The translations under genes and the position numbers were made by a program. Below, one piece after another: positions 8,959 through 18,223 of a DNA stretch of 64,000 bases. Each line of letters starts with the position of its first letter. Positions within the stretch are counted from its first letter, which is position 1. The stretch is from positions 2,607,740 through 2,671,739 of the forward strand of contig NZ_CP014222.1 of NCBI RefSeq assembly GCF_000969645.2, written 5' to 3'. Source of the DNA: Janthinobacterium sp. B9-8 (GTDB lineage Bacteria > Pseudomonadota > Gammaproteobacteria > Burkholderiales > Chitinibacteraceae). The notes under the pieces are model-generated. The model was not told where the DNA came from and ran no database searches. It worked only from the letters and a program-made list of their open reading frames with translations.

Positions 8959-9414
8959 TTATTCAGTGGCTAAAAACGGGCGTGTTGCAAAATTCTGGGC
9001 AATTTTTTCCAACTGGCGAAGTGTATCGCCGCGCAAGGCATGAATGCCATTATCGCCTTGGAAATTAGCACGCACTGCGGCAGAAAAATGTTCACGCAGC
9101 CATTTACTGGTTATCTCGACGGCTTCATCGCTGTCCGAGCCTTCAAACCACATGCTTTGTACGTGGGCAGGATCATAAAAAATGGTTGATTGCACATCGA
9201 CCACCGGCACCTTCACTGCAGCTTTATCGCTCCAGCGAACACAGGCAAGTAATTGCACACTGCCTTTTTTGCCGGCCGGGGTTTTAATCACCCAGATGCG
9301 ATCAGGGAAACTTTCGCTCAGCTCAGCCAGTTTGCCACGAGACGAACGAAACCAGCCAATGTGCCCAGCAGCCATGTCTGCTTTTACATCTTTCCAATAG
9401 TACAAAACATCCAT
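8959..9414 (-). CDS. Unidentified cytoplasmic protein
   Basis: A 151-residue protein with no signal peptide or membrane segment. I do not recognise the family. The first half (YYWKDVKADMAAGHIGWFRS, then RIWVIKTPAGKKGSVQLLACVRW) has the small-beta-barrel look of EVE/PUA-like domains, but this is only an impression. The second half has an acidic segment GSDSDEAVEITSKWLREHF and a helical end. It is preceded by a 584-bp non-coding stretch and followed by a hairpin, so it seems to be a single-gene unit. Confidence 0.65.
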   Translation of the reverse strand: MDVLYYWKDVKADMAAGHIGWFRSSRGKLAELSESFPDRIWVIKTPAGKKGSVQLLACVRWSDKAAVKVPVVDVQSTIFYDPAHVQSMWFEGSDSDEAVEITSKWLREHFSAAVRANFQGDNGIHALRGDTLRQLEKIAQNFATRPFLATE

Positions 9415-9998
9415 ATTGAAGACTTCCTTAGTTCGTTAAACACTTACATCCTTTGCAGGCTGATTAGCCACGCTCAAGCTTTGCAAGATTAAAGATTCTT
9501 GCCGCTAGATTAGCGCAGGCCATTTAAACCCAGCCGCCCTTTAAGAAGGTAACTTAAAAAGCACTCACAAATCCAACGATCATTACAATTTGTTGTGTCT
9601 AAGCGATAACTCTTCTGCATTTTTTAATCTGCAACCACAAAACAGCGCTGATTTATGACAAACACACAGCGCGTCTTATCTATTATCTAAAGCGGTAAAA
9701 ATACATATTAAATAGTATAAACAAACAATGACTCAAACCATGACTCCACGCCATGTGGATAATTTACTTGTTCAGCTACAGAAACAGCTTTAAGTTTATC
9801 CCATTATCAAGCAGATAAGCGCATCAAGCAGTGCCTATACTCAGCATGATTGAGTTTTTATCTGAATGTTTTTTAAGCGATGGATCGATTCATTAAGTAC
9901 TCCGGCATAAAGCTGCGGGTAATACGCTGTTTTAAAAGTCTTTATTTTAAATCTTAATTAGATAATCAATCAATTAAGTAAATAATTGGAGCAGAAAA
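9415..9998. other. AT-rich intergenic stretch between divergent genes
   Basis: 584 bp holding the promoters of the divergent genes at 9414 and 9999. It contains a 21-codon open frame at 9728-9793 with no clear ribosome site, probably by chance. No RNA gene or long repeat was seen. Confidence 0.5.
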
Positions 9999-10499
9999 AT
10001 GCAGAAAATATTACTCAGCTTAAGCCTGTTTACCCTGATAAGCAGCAATACATGGGCAGGGGACGCCAAAATAACTTGGCAAAATCCTGAAAAATACAGC
10101 GATATCCGTGCCTCGCATGAAGTGCAAGAGCGCTTTCAGGAAAAGCTGTTTAAACATTTTGATAAAGTATTTACCGAGCTAGCGGCTCAATTACCCGCAG
10201 ATAGCAGCCTAGACATCACGGTAACAGATTTTGATTTAGCCGGAGAAATTATTCCGCGCCCCGGCAGTAGCGTGAATGAAGTCCGGATTATTAAAGAAAT
10301 TTACAGCCCGAAAATCACGTTTAATTATGTATATACCCATAAAGACCAGATTGTCTCTGGCGCAGAAAATTTACGTGATATGAATTATATGTCCGGCGTT
10401 GCGCGATCCAGCCACAGGGCAGAATTTGAATACGAAGAAAAAATGCTTAGGAAATGGTTTGTTAAACTGCAAAAAAACAAAACATTTCCTATTCAATAA
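9999..10499 (+). CDS. Exported DUF3016 family protein
   Basis: A 166-residue protein with signal peptide MQKILLSLSLFTLISSNTWA. The mature part fits DUF3016: ITWQNPEKYSDIRASHEVQE at the start, LDITVTDFDLAGEI in the middle, and the C-terminal YEEKMLRKWFVK. The family is periplasmic and uncharacterised. The start is supported by a GGAG ribosome site 8 bases upstream. It is monocistronic with a strong hairpin 7 bp after the stop. Confidence 0.82.
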   Translation: MQKILLSLSLFTLISSNTWAGDAKITWQNPEKYSDIRASHEVQERFQEKLFKHFDKVFTELAAQLPADSSLDITVTDFDLAGEIIPRPGSSVNEVRIIKEIYSPKITFNYVYTHKDQIVSGAENLRDMNYMSGVARSSHRAEFEYEEKMLRKWFVKLQKNKTFPIQ

Positions 10500-10506
10500 A
10501 ATAGCA

Positions 10507-10545
10507 CCCCCCGAAATAAATCTATCCTAGAGCGTCTTCGGGGGG
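10507..10545 (+). terminator. Hairpin after the DUF3016 gene
   Basis: Perfect arms CCCCCCGAA / TTCGGGGGG with a 21-base loop, just past the stop of the upstream gene. A T-run is lacking. Confidence 0.5.
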
Positions 10546-10565
10546 ATCAACTCAATCCTATCAAC

Positions 10566-10841
10566 TTACTTCAAAATAATATCGTGCTCCGTTACTTCCC
10601 AAGGCGGCTCACCGTAATCTAGCCCTCCTAATCTAGGCAGCGGCTTTGCAGAAGGCGTTTTTTCAGCTGAAGCTTGTGGAGCAGCAGACGCAGCCACTTT
10701 TTCATCTATCCATTGCAAATACGGGCTTAGGTCCGCTTTATCAACGATATACCACACCTTTTTTGCTGCATCCCATTTTGCGCCCAAAGCCTTTGCACTG
10801 TCTTTTTCGGCAAAAGGCACTTTCAAATTCACCCGCATCAT
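10566..10841 (-). CDS. DUF5710 domain protein
   Basis: A 91-residue protein. Residues 3-45 match the DUF5710 pattern: VNLKVPFAEKDSAKALGAKW, then AAKKVWYIVDKADLSPYLQW. Such domains occur in DNA-primase-like and mobile-element proteins, and also alone. An Ala/Pro/Ser linker and the tail GLDYGEPPWEVTEHDIILK follow. Function unknown. It is downstream of pqiC on the same strand with a 53-bp gap, so it may be read from the pqi transcript. Confidence 0.75.
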   Translation of the reverse strand: MMRVNLKVPFAEKDSAKALGAKWDAAKKVWYIVDKADLSPYLQWIDEKVAASAAPQASAEKTPSAKPLPRLGGLDYGEPPWEVTEHDIILK

Positions 10842-10894
10842 CGATTACTCTTTAGCTATTTATTAAATATATCAATTCAGCCTCAAACACGGCG

Positions 10895-11446
10895 CTATAA
10901 ATCCTTACTGATATTCTGGCTTAAGCGATCCAGCCCCTCGCTCAAAGCCAGCACCAGCGCATCATACCCTGCCCCCTGCTGCGCTACTTCCAAGTAAAAA
11001 GGCGATTGCATTAAGAGCTTTTGCTCTGCATTACGTAAGCTCCAACGCCCGCCAAGCAACGCCTTACCATCATCCCGACCATTAAACTGGCTTAATTCTA
11101 TGGTTAGCGTGCTGATTCGTGCATCGGGGGCAGAGCCCAGCCAAAGCTGGCGGGGCTGGTATTGCTGCATTCTTGCGACCAAAACCCGCTTCACGCCCTC
11201 TTGCACTCTTTCTGCCCACAGGTTTTGCTGGGCCAGCGTCAGCCCCACCTCGCCCTGCTGATAGGCAATCCCACCCGCAGACAAGAAATCAGCCAGTTTA
11301 ATATCCACTAATACAACAGGGCGATCAACGCTGCTTGCAGGCGCTGGCGGTAAGGGCACATCAGGCAAGCGATAATAGCGGGTAACAGGCACGCTGCTGC
11401 AAGCCGTAAGCAAGCACAACAGCGCTAAGATGATACGCGTTTTCAT
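10895..11446 (-). CDS. pqiC: PqiC, ABC-type transport auxiliary lipoprotein
   Basis: A 183-residue outer-membrane lipoprotein of the PqiC/YmbA family. The signal peptide ends in the lipobox LLTAC (Cys16), followed by SSVPVTRYYRLPD, the family's opening. In the Pqi system PqiC anchors the PqiB tube to the outer membrane for phospholipid transport between membranes. Its ATG overlaps the pqiB stop by 4 bp, implying coupled translation. Family length and operon position agree. Confidence 0.9.
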   Translation of the reverse strand: MKTRIILALLCLLTACSSVPVTRYYRLPDVPLPPAPASSVDRPVVLVDIKLADFLSAGGIAYQQGEVGLTLAQQNLWAERVQEGVKRVLVARMQQYQPRQLWLGSAPDARISTLTIELSQFNGRDDGKALLGGRWSLRNAEQKLLMQSPFYLEVAQQGAGYDALVLALSEGLDRLSQNISKDL

Positions 11447-13122
11447 GGCTTAGCCCCTTTAGGCTGAACATCCTCTTGCTTGCGATCAAACAAGAGTACG
11501 TTGGGTTTTTCATTCAGCGTGCGAATCACAGGCCGTGCTTCTTGTAAGACTTGATTCACGCTCTCTAAAGTGCGGTTTAGCTCCCCATAAGCAGCAGATT
11601 GCCCGGAGTAATCGCCCAAGGTGCTGTTTAAGGTGTTTAAAGTATCCTGAACCTTACTTAAAGTACGTTGCACTTCATCAGGCAGGCCTTGTATCTGTGG
11701 CTGCCGGACAAAATCATCCAGCGTTTTAACCAGAACACGGATATCACCAGCAAGCTTGCCGGTTTCATCCAGTGTTTTATTGCCCTGCTCCAGCACGCCT
11801 TCAAGCTTCAGGCCATTGAGCTTATCAAGCAAAGCGATGACTTTGTTTTCAATTTGGACCAGGCCACCATCGCCGGTAGGCAGGATGGGCAGGCCGGCGT
11901 ATTTATCCAGCACTTTTGCCTGCGGCTTGCCACTAAAATCAACGTCAACATATAAAGAGCCCGTCAGCATATTGCCATTTTTAAGCTTTAATACCATGCC
12001 GCTGCCCACCTGGGTGGCAATCACTTTACGCCAGTAATCATCGCTCTCGTTTTCTGCCCCGGTAGCCAAACGCCCAAGCTCTAAATAAATCAGCACAGGA
12101 ATACCATGATATTTGCGGGTTTTATTTTCCAGCTTAGGAATGGCATAAGGCACCGCACCAACCGTACCAATCCGCAGCCCCCTCAGCTCCACCGGAGCGC
12201 CGGGCTTTAAGCCGCGCACCGAGTCACTAAAGAGCGCGATATAAGGCAGGCGGCGCTCAAACTGGCGCTCCAGCGAGCTGGCTTCATCAGAAAACAAAGT
12301 AAACGCACTCTGATCTTTAACCTGCTCGCCCAGGGGCATATTTTCCGGCACACCAAATGCAACGCCACCAGACAATACGGATTCCAGCGAGCCGGCATTG
12401 AGCTTAATCCCATCTGCACTGAGTGCCAGCTGCACACCACTGGCCACCCAAAAGCGTGAGTTCTCTGTAACCAGACGATCATAGGGGCGCTGAATAAACA
12501 GGCGGTAATTCATTTGCCGCTGCTCAGGATCAAACTCGGCTTTCTCTACGCGGCCCACTTCAAAGTTCTGATACAAAATCGGGTCGCCCACACTCAGCAC
12601 CTTTACGCTGCGGCCAGAGAGCTGCAAGCGCAGCCCCGGCACATCGGCAGCCGTCACGGGTGGCTCATTCAGCACAATAAATTCATTTTGCAAATTCTTT
12701 GATTTACCCGGATTAAGCTGAATAAACGATCCCGACAAGAGTGTTGATAATCCACTGATACCACTGCGATCTACCCTTGGCTTAACCATCCAAAACTGGC
12801 TGTCTACATTTAATAAATCACGCGCTTCCAGATCCAGCCTTGCGGTAACGCGAACCCGATTTTTGACCGAATCCAGCTCCACATCGATCACCTTCCCCAC
12901 ATTCACCGACAAAACCTTCACCGTAGTTTTGCCGACCTCAATCCCCTCGGCGTTAGGCATATACAAAACGATTTCCGGCCCCTGATGCCGCCATGTGTCG
13001 TACACCATCCACGCCCCCACCAAGAGCGCAACCAAAGGCACCAGCCAAATCAATGAAACCCGCCTTAGCCAGCCTATTTTTGCTTGTGGTAGTTCCGCGT
13101 TTTTTTCTACTTCATTTTCCAT
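11443..13122 (-). CDS. pqiB: PqiB, MCE-domain intermembrane lipid transport protein
   Basis: A 559-residue MCE (MlaD-type) protein. One N-terminal membrane helix (VSLIWLVPLVALLVGAWMVY) is followed by three MCE repeats, visible as YMPNAEGIEVGKTTVKVLSV, LQLSGRSVKVLSVGDPILY and FSDSVRGLKPGAPVELRGL. A C-terminal helical stretch follows (about 440-540) that in E. coli PqiB builds the hollow needle across the periplasm. It moves phospholipids together with PqiA and PqiC. It lies 54 bp after pqiA and overlaps pqiC. Confidence 0.93.
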   Translation of the reverse strand: MENEVEKNAELPQAKIGWLRRVSLIWLVPLVALLVGAWMVYDTWRHQGPEIVLYMPNAEGIEVGKTTVKVLSVNVGKVIDVELDSVKNRVRVTARLDLEARDLLNVDSQFWMVKPRVDRSGISGLSTLLSGSFIQLNPGKSKNLQNEFIVLNEPPVTAADVPGLRLQLSGRSVKVLSVGDPILYQNFEVGRVEKAEFDPEQRQMNYRLFIQRPYDRLVTENSRFWVASGVQLALSADGIKLNAGSLESVLSGGVAFGVPENMPLGEQVKDQSAFTLFSDEASSLERQFERRLPYIALFSDSVRGLKPGAPVELRGLRIGTVGAVPYAIPKLENKTRKYHGIPVLIYLELGRLATGAENESDDYWRKVIATQVGSGMVLKLKNGNMLTGSLYVDVDFSGKPQAKVLDKYAGLPILPTGDGGLVQIENKVIALLDKLNGLKLEGVLEQGNKTLDETGKLAGDIRVLVKTLDDFVRQPQIQGLPDEVQRTLSKVQDTLNTLNSTLGDYSGQSAAYGELNRTLESVNQVLQEARPVIRTLNEKPNVLLFDRKQEDVQPKGAKP

Positions 13123-13176
13123 CGGGATAATCCTGTCAGTCCTGCGCGCAGGCAGAAATTCATCACAAATTCATGC

Positions 13177-14502
13177 TTATTTATTTTCATTAGAAGGATG
13201 TGCATCCCAGATCAGGCGCACATCAAAACTTAAAGCAGCCAGCATGGTAAATACCACTACGCCAGCAAAAGAAACCGCGGCTACGCCGGGAAATACCGAC
13301 ATCAACTTACCCATATGAATTAAAGCCACCAAAATCACCACCACAAACACGTCCACCATCGACCAGCGCCCAATCAGCTCGGTCATGCGATACAGCTTGG
13401 TGTAGTGCAATGCGCTTTTACCAGGCTTGCTTTGAGCTGCAATGCACAGCAAAGCAATCGAAATAAACTTCACCAGCGGCACCGCCACGCTGGCTACAAA
13501 AATAATGACGGCTACCGGATAGGAACCCATATTCCATAACAGCACTACCCCTTCCAAAATAGTAGAAGGCACACTGTCCCCCAGTGATTCGGTAATCATA
13601 ATGGGGTACACATTGGCAGGCACATAAAGCGAAACGGCAGTTAGCAGCAAGGCCCAGGTCATGGCCACACTATGCGGCTGGCGCGAATAAATTTTGGCGT
13701 GGCAACGCCCGCATTTCTCTGCGTTGTGAGCGTTAAAAAAGCCACACACTGGGCAAGACTTTGCCCCTTTCTCCCGCAGCTGCTGCGCAGGTAATCCTTC
13801 TAAATGATCTAATTGAAAACCAAACCAGTGCACATCAAATACCGCTACCGTTTTAGTCAGTGCAATCGAGAACAATAACATCGCCCAAAATGACAAACCC
13901 AAACCAATTTGTGCCAATGAAGCCAGCTTAATCAAGCTCACTAAAATACCAATCACAAATACATCGGCCATCATCCACGGCTCTAGCCGTATTGCTAAAC
14001 GCAATACGCTGCGCATACCCGGAAAATGTATTGACCATTTCAGCGCCATTGCCAAATAAATCACGGCACATAGAAACATCGCGGGGGTAAGTAATACACA
14101 GCTCAACAATACATTGGCCACAATACCAAAATCTGCTTCAACCAGAGCCTTTGCGCTACTGAAAAAAGTCATTTCACTTTCTACACCGGCAATATGCAAA
14201 TTAAGCAAGGGAAAAGCGCAGCTTAATAGCAATAAAATCAGTGCAGTAAGCGCATAAGCCATCGGTGTATCAAATGGATGGAGCGGCACGCTACATAGAT
14301 GATGACCACAGCGCACGCAGCTTGCTTGCTGCCCGGCGTGTAATTCATCCAGCTTTTGCAATAAATCGCACTGAGCGCAGCGCACATCATGAGCAGGCAA
14401 AGCCGACTGTTGCCTATCCACCGCTCGGGAATAAGCAAAAGTATTAAGCCACGTGAATGACCTGCGAATAGATTTAAATTTTGTAAACAAATTAGAAAAC
14501 AT
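13177..14502 (-). CDS. pqiA: PqiA, inner-membrane component of the Pqi system
   Basis: A 441-residue integral membrane protein with two PqiA repeats. Each repeat starts with a rubredoxin-like zinc ribbon and continues with four membrane helices. The first ribbon is seen in RCAQCDLLQKL...CVRCGHHLC and the second in CPVCGFFNAHNAEKCGRCH. Paraquat-inducible protein A works with the MCE protein PqiB in lipid trafficking and envelope stress tolerance. First gene of pqiA-pqiB-pqiC on the minus strand. Confidence 0.93.
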   Translation of the reverse strand: MFSNLFTKFKSIRRSFTWLNTFAYSRAVDRQQSALPAHDVRCAQCDLLQKLDELHAGQQASCVRCGHHLCSVPLHPFDTPMAYALTALILLLLSCAFPLLNLHIAGVESEMTFFSSAKALVEADFGIVANVLLSCVLLTPAMFLCAVIYLAMALKWSIHFPGMRSVLRLAIRLEPWMMADVFVIGILVSLIKLASLAQIGLGLSFWAMLLFSIALTKTVAVFDVHWFGFQLDHLEGLPAQQLREKGAKSCPVCGFFNAHNAEKCGRCHAKIYSRQPHSVAMTWALLLTAVSLYVPANVYPIMITESLGDSVPSTILEGVVLLWNMGSYPVAVIIFVASVAVPLVKFISIALLCIAAQSKPGKSALHYTKLYRMTELIGRWSMVDVFVVVILVALIHMGKLMSVFPGVAAVSFAGVVVFTMLAALSFDVRLIWDAHPSNENK

Positions 14503-14520
14503 CCGAAGCTAAAACACCAA

Positions 14521-14543
14521 TGGCCCGCAAATTCTGCGGGCCA
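14521..14543 (-). terminator. Terminator of the SYLF gene
   Basis: Perfect 9-bp hairpin TGGCCCGCA-AATTC-TGCGGGCCA. On the minus strand it is followed by the T-rich TTGGTGTTTT. It sits about 80 bp past the stop of the SYLF gene and ahead of pqiA. Confidence 0.65.
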
Positions 14544-14620
14544 AATGCCAGTTTCCAACACGAGCCTAGCTGCGCATCAGCGCGCATCCAGCAAACTGTA
14601 CCAGAGCACAAGCTCAATAC

Positions 14621-15220
14621 TTATTTCTTATTCAACTCATCACTCACCATATATTTAGAACCATTCACAGTCGCTTCTGCTGTCAGGCCATTTTCGGTGA
14701 ATTGATACACAAATACATTCTTGGCCAAATGCTTCGCCCCAGCGATTTGAACGCCTGTTTTGCCAGCCTTAGCGGCCGCGCCTGCTTCACCGCTTGCACT
14801 CCAGCCAGAGGAGATAAACTTGTTATAGGCTTCATTGCTGGTGAATACCCAAACCTCGCGCGTTTCTTTTGCGCCCAAGCCAATACCCAGCTTACCTTGC
14901 AGCATATCCATATACGTGCGCTTGCCCGCGGCAACGGCTACCCCATCCCCACCGCCGATCCCCACAAACATCGCCTGAAAGCCACCGGTGCGAAACACTG
15001 CATAAGCCGAAGCTTTAGCAATCTGAGATTTTGCATTAGGAAATTGTTTATAAACCTGAGCCAGCGTTTCTTGCGCCGCATGATCAATCATAGCGCGTCG
15101 CTCTGTCGGTGTCTTTTGCTCGGCAGATGATTCCATACTGCCCGGCTTAACAGCAGAATCGGCCAACACAGGGAAGGCCAGCAATGTAGTGATTGCAAAT
15201 ATCGTTGAACGTAATCGCAT
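14621..15220 (-). CDS. Exported SYLF (YSC84/Ysc84-like) lipid-binding protein
   Basis: A 199-residue exported protein with signal peptide MRLRSTIFAITTLLAFPVLA. The SYLF core is clear: SAYAVFRTGGFQAMFVGIGG, GDGVAVAAGKRTYMDMLQGK, LGIGLGAKETREVWVFTS and KNVFVYQFTENGLTAEATVN. SYLF domains bind phosphoinositides in eukaryotes, and bacterial members are secreted or periplasmic with little known function. It is next to the lipid-transport pqi operon but has its own terminator, so a shared role is only suggestive. Confidence 0.85.
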   Translation of the reverse strand: MRLRSTIFAITTLLAFPVLADSAVKPGSMESSAEQKTPTERRAMIDHAAQETLAQVYKQFPNAKSQIAKASAYAVFRTGGFQAMFVGIGGGDGVAVAAGKRTYMDMLQGKLGIGLGAKETREVWVFTSNEAYNKFISSGWSASGEAGAAAKAGKTGVQIAGAKHLAKNVFVYQFTENGLTAEATVNGSKYMVSDELNKK

Positions 15221-15679
15221 AATTAAACTCCTGATAAATTTAAGAAACTTACTTACAAAAATGTAATTTAAGCATTTTAAAATAATTCAGTCTTTAACTA
15301 TTAGCCCCGTTATTAAGATACCTACAAGCTAACATGTTTAAGGCGGGCAAAGTAAAACACAAATAGTAAAAAATATATGTCAATGCATTCTGATTTTTAA
15401 TGTAAATATGTCACAACCAATCATCAAAATATTATTTTTTCAAAAATTGAAAACGTATTTCATATTTAATGATGCTATACATAAAAAAATAAATTTTTAT
15501 TCAAGCAATAAATATTCGCCACATTGAATTAATAGTCCGTGTAGCACATTACAATAAAAAAACACCGCCTCCTAAGAAGCAGTGTTTTAGCAAGAATTAA
15601 AAAATAACTAATAAATCACCACTGATAATGCAGCAAAAACCGCACAGAATAGCCACGGCTATTATCCAACGGGGCCAGC
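15221..15679. other. AT-rich intergenic stretch
   Basis: 459 bp, very AT-rich around 15360-15510. It holds the upstream region of the SYLF gene and, at 15555-15588, the terminator of the peroxiredoxin gene. No gene was seen. Confidence 0.5.
15555..15588 (-). terminator. Rho-independent terminator of the peroxiredoxin gene
   Basis: Read on the minus strand: AAAACACTGC, a loop, then GCGGTGTTTTTTTA. This is a stem closed by A:T pairs and running into T residues, about 90 bp downstream of the peroxiredoxin stop. Confidence 0.75.
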
Positions 15680-16318
15680 TTAACGATTTGGCTGTGGCGT
15701 TAAACGCAAATAAGGTCGAATGGCTTTATAACCTTTGGGAAAACGCTGGGCAATTTCATCAGCATCTTGCAAGGAAGGAATAATCACCACATCGTCGCCA
15801 TCTACCCAATCGGCGGGCGTGGCTACTTTGTGATGATCCGTCAGTTGCAAGGAATCAATCACGCGCAGGATTTCATTAAAGTTGCGGCCCGTGCTGGCTG
15901 GATAAGTCAGTGTTAAGCGGATTTTTTTGGCTGGATCGATAATAAATACCGAGCGAACCGTTAGATTAGCTAAAGAATTGGGGTGGATCATATCGTACAG
16001 CTCGGCCACTTTGCGATCCGCATCGGCCAGAATAGGGAAGTTAACTGAGGTATTTTGCGTTTCATTAATATCGTTAATCCAGGCCACATGCGATTGCAGC
16101 GTGTCTACACTGACCGCCAGTGGTTTTACATTACGCTTTTTAAATTCTTCCGCCAGCTTGGCCGTTTTACCAAGCTCGGTTGTGCACACTGGGGTGAAAT
16201 CAGCAGGGTGAGAAAACAGCACCACCCACTGCTCGCCTGCCCATGCATGAAAGCTAATCTCGCCTGCAGACGATTGCTGAGTAAAGTCGGGAGCCACATC
16301 ACCTAAACGTAGTGTCAT
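15680..16318 (-). CDS. 1-Cys peroxiredoxin (Prx6 type)
   Basis: A 212-residue cytosolic peroxidase reducing H2O2 and organic peroxides. The peroxidatic Cys45 lies in HPADFTPVCTTELG. No other cysteine is present, which fits the 1-Cys Prx6 class. The long C-terminal domain (VATPADWVDGDDVVI, KGYKAIRPYLRLTP) is typical. The frame extends 28 codons upstream, but the ATG at 16318 has an AAAGGAAA ribosome site and gives the family's usual N-terminus (MTLRLGDVAPDFT). Confidence 0.93.
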   Translation of the reverse strand: MTLRLGDVAPDFTQQSSAGEISFHAWAGEQWVVLFSHPADFTPVCTTELGKTAKLAEEFKKRNVKPLAVSVDTLQSHVAWINDINETQNTSVNFPILADADRKVAELYDMIHPNSLANLTVRSVFIIDPAKKIRLTLTYPASTGRNFNEILRVIDSLQLTDHHKVATPADWVDGDDVVIIPSLQDADEIAQRFPKGYKAIRPYLRLTPQPNR

Positions 16319-16752
16319 TTGATATTTCCTTTGATTAAACAGCATCAGCAAAACGCCTTGCCTGCGGCTGATTCTACCCAAGCCAATAAAAACAAAAAGC
16401 AATATATAACGATAACTTTATTACTTTTTATATCAAATATTTCACGCTACCCACCCACATCCCAGCCCTTGTGCAAGCCCATTCCCCAAGTTTTTACCTC
16501 AAAAAAATCTTACTACACCAAACACATCTGATGACCCCTTCCTCGCTGAAGAAGCCTAGATACGATCTGGATATCGGTCTGGCTAAATCCGCGATCCAAT
16601 CCAGAGTAGCCCTAGCAAAACGCTTATTAGCACTCAAGTACTATGTATATACAAATCTATTATTTGTTGACAGCGGCTATCATTCATATACTATTTGGAA
16701 ATATAAAATTAAATCAATATTCCAAAAAACTCATTAAATTTATCGGATCATC
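16319..16752. other. Divergent intergenic region
   Basis: 434 bp between the divergent peroxiredoxin and lipoprotein genes. The only strong signal seen is the promoter-like stretch at 16667-16695. Open frames here lack ribosome sites and family resemblance. Confidence 0.45.
16667..16695 (+). promoter_or_regulatory. Candidate sigma-70 promoter of the beta-propeller lipoprotein gene
   Basis: A perfect TTGACA (16667-16672) is followed, with 17-bp spacing, by ACTATT, overlapping a TATACT placed 14 bp downstream. It is about 60 bp ahead of the start at 16753. Confidence 0.45.
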
Positions 16753-18078
16753 ATGCCTGCCTATATAAACTCCGCTCAATCATTTAACTCCGGCCACCTG
16801 CTCAAGCATCCAAAACTTAAGCTAGCCGCAGCCCTGCTCTCTGTTGCCTTAATCAGTGCTTGCGGCGGTGAGGATAGCACCGAGCCTGTCGCCAGCGCTC
16901 CAGCTCCTGTCCTTAGCCCGGCAGAAAAGTACTCTGCCCTTTTAGAAATCCGTACTCTGGGTAACCCAGGCAAGGTGGCCACCACCAAAGATGGTAATAC
17001 GGTGTTTTTATCGGTCAGCACCATTGTGGATTCGGCCACGCAAAAAGAAGGCAACGGCGGGATTGAAATCTTTAAAAAGACCGCCACCGGCCTCGAAAAA
17101 ACCGGTTTTATCCCGGTTAACTCTATCTATGCACACGGCCTGACTGTCTTGCCTGATCAATCCACTCTGGCTGTTGCCATTGGCAATGCCGGGCTGGCAT
17201 TAATTGATATTCAGGATGCACTTAAAGGCAAAGCTAACCCCGTTTATATTGATCTGGGTAAAAACGCAGGTACTTTTGATCTGGTCAGCACGCCAGACAG
17301 CAAATACATCTACACCGCCAATGAATACGGCGTGGCAGCAGGGGCAAGCACACCGGGTAATGTGGGTGTGATTGAAATTTCTAAAGATGCACGCGGCAAA
17401 GCCAATGGCAAATTGCTCGGCCAGATCACCACTGGGGCCAGCACCATAGCCGGCATCGCCATTACACCCGATGGCAAGCGCGTTTATGCCGTCAGCCAGA
17501 TCCTTTTGCCCAATAACACGCTTAAAGTAGCCGGGCTGAATAACCCCGCCATTACCAAGCAAACGTGCGTGCAGGGCGACCCGAACAAGCCATATCCACA
17601 CGGCATTTTAACGGTGATTGATGCGCAAAAAGCCATCACTAGCCCAAGCCCGGCAGCCGTGCTTAACAATATCGCCGCAGCATGCTCCCCGGTGCGGATT
17701 GCGGTAACGGCTGATCAGAAAAAACTATGGATTTCAGCACGCGGAGAAAACAAAGTGCTGTCCTACGATATCGCAGCCTTAGAAACCACCCCGGATCAGG
17801 CATTTCTGAGCGCCATAGATTCAGGCGGATCGGCCCCTGTGGGCATTCACCTGCTCGACAACGATCAAGTCATTGCCGTGGCCAACTCGGATCGCTTTAG
17901 CAACACCGGCAAAGCCGCTAATTTAACCCTGCTAAAAACCAGCGCAACCGCCAGCAGCCCAAGCATTAAAACCCTGCAAACCGGCCTGTTCCCCCGCGGG
18001 CTAACGGTCTCGCCCGATGGCAAAACCATCTACCTGACCAATTATGTATCAAGCACCCTACAGCTGATCGCAAACTAA
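16753..18078 (+). CDS. Lipoprotein with YncE/lactonase-like beta-propeller
   Basis: A 441-residue protein. After a long basic N-region the signal core LAAALLSVALISAC ends in a lipobox Cys, so it is lipid-anchored. The mature part consists of propeller-blade repeats: VATTKDGNTVFLSVST, YAHGLTVLPDQSTLAVAIGN, VSTPDSKYIYTANEYG, IAITPDGKRVYAVSQ and GLTVSPDGKTIYLTNYVSST. This PDGK-(I/V)Y pattern is shared by YncE and 6-phosphogluconolactonase-type propellers. No catalytic set can be named, so the function (binding or enzyme) is open. Monocistronic with a terminator. Confidence 0.82.
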   Translation: MPAYINSAQSFNSGHLLKHPKLKLAAALLSVALISACGGEDSTEPVASAPAPVLSPAEKYSALLEIRTLGNPGKVATTKDGNTVFLSVSTIVDSATQKEGNGGIEIFKKTATGLEKTGFIPVNSIYAHGLTVLPDQSTLAVAIGNAGLALIDIQDALKGKANPVYIDLGKNAGTFDLVSTPDSKYIYTANEYGVAAGASTPGNVGVIEISKDARGKANGKLLGQITTGASTIAGIAITPDGKRVYAVSQILLPNNTLKVAGLNNPAITKQTCVQGDPNKPYPHGILTVIDAQKAITSPSPAAVLNNIAAACSPVRIAVTADQKKLWISARGENKVLSYDIAALETTPDQAFLSAIDSGGSAPVGIHLLDNDQVIAVANSDRFSNTGKAANLTLLKTSATASSPSIKTLQTGLFPRGLTVSPDGKTIYLTNYVSSTLQLIAN

Positions 18079-18084
18079 AAAACC

Positions 18085-18120
18085 GGGCAATCACGAAACT
18101 GGCTTTGTGATTGCCCTTAA
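18085..18120 (+). terminator. Hairpin after the propeller lipoprotein gene
   Basis: Perfect 10-bp arms GGGCAATCAC / GTGATTGCCC with a 12-base loop, six bases past the stop. Only two T residues follow. Confidence 0.6.
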
Positions 18121-18223
18121 TACATTGAAACAGCATTTTGCTAGACTATCTACCCGCAAGCTGCAGGCTTATCAGATCATTCACTTAAAACACCAACGAA
18201 ATACTCAAGCCCCACTTTTCCAT

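Noticed and set aside
9728..9793. 21-codon frame in the 9415-9998 gap
   Set aside because: No ribosome site and no sign of a leader hairpin nearby.
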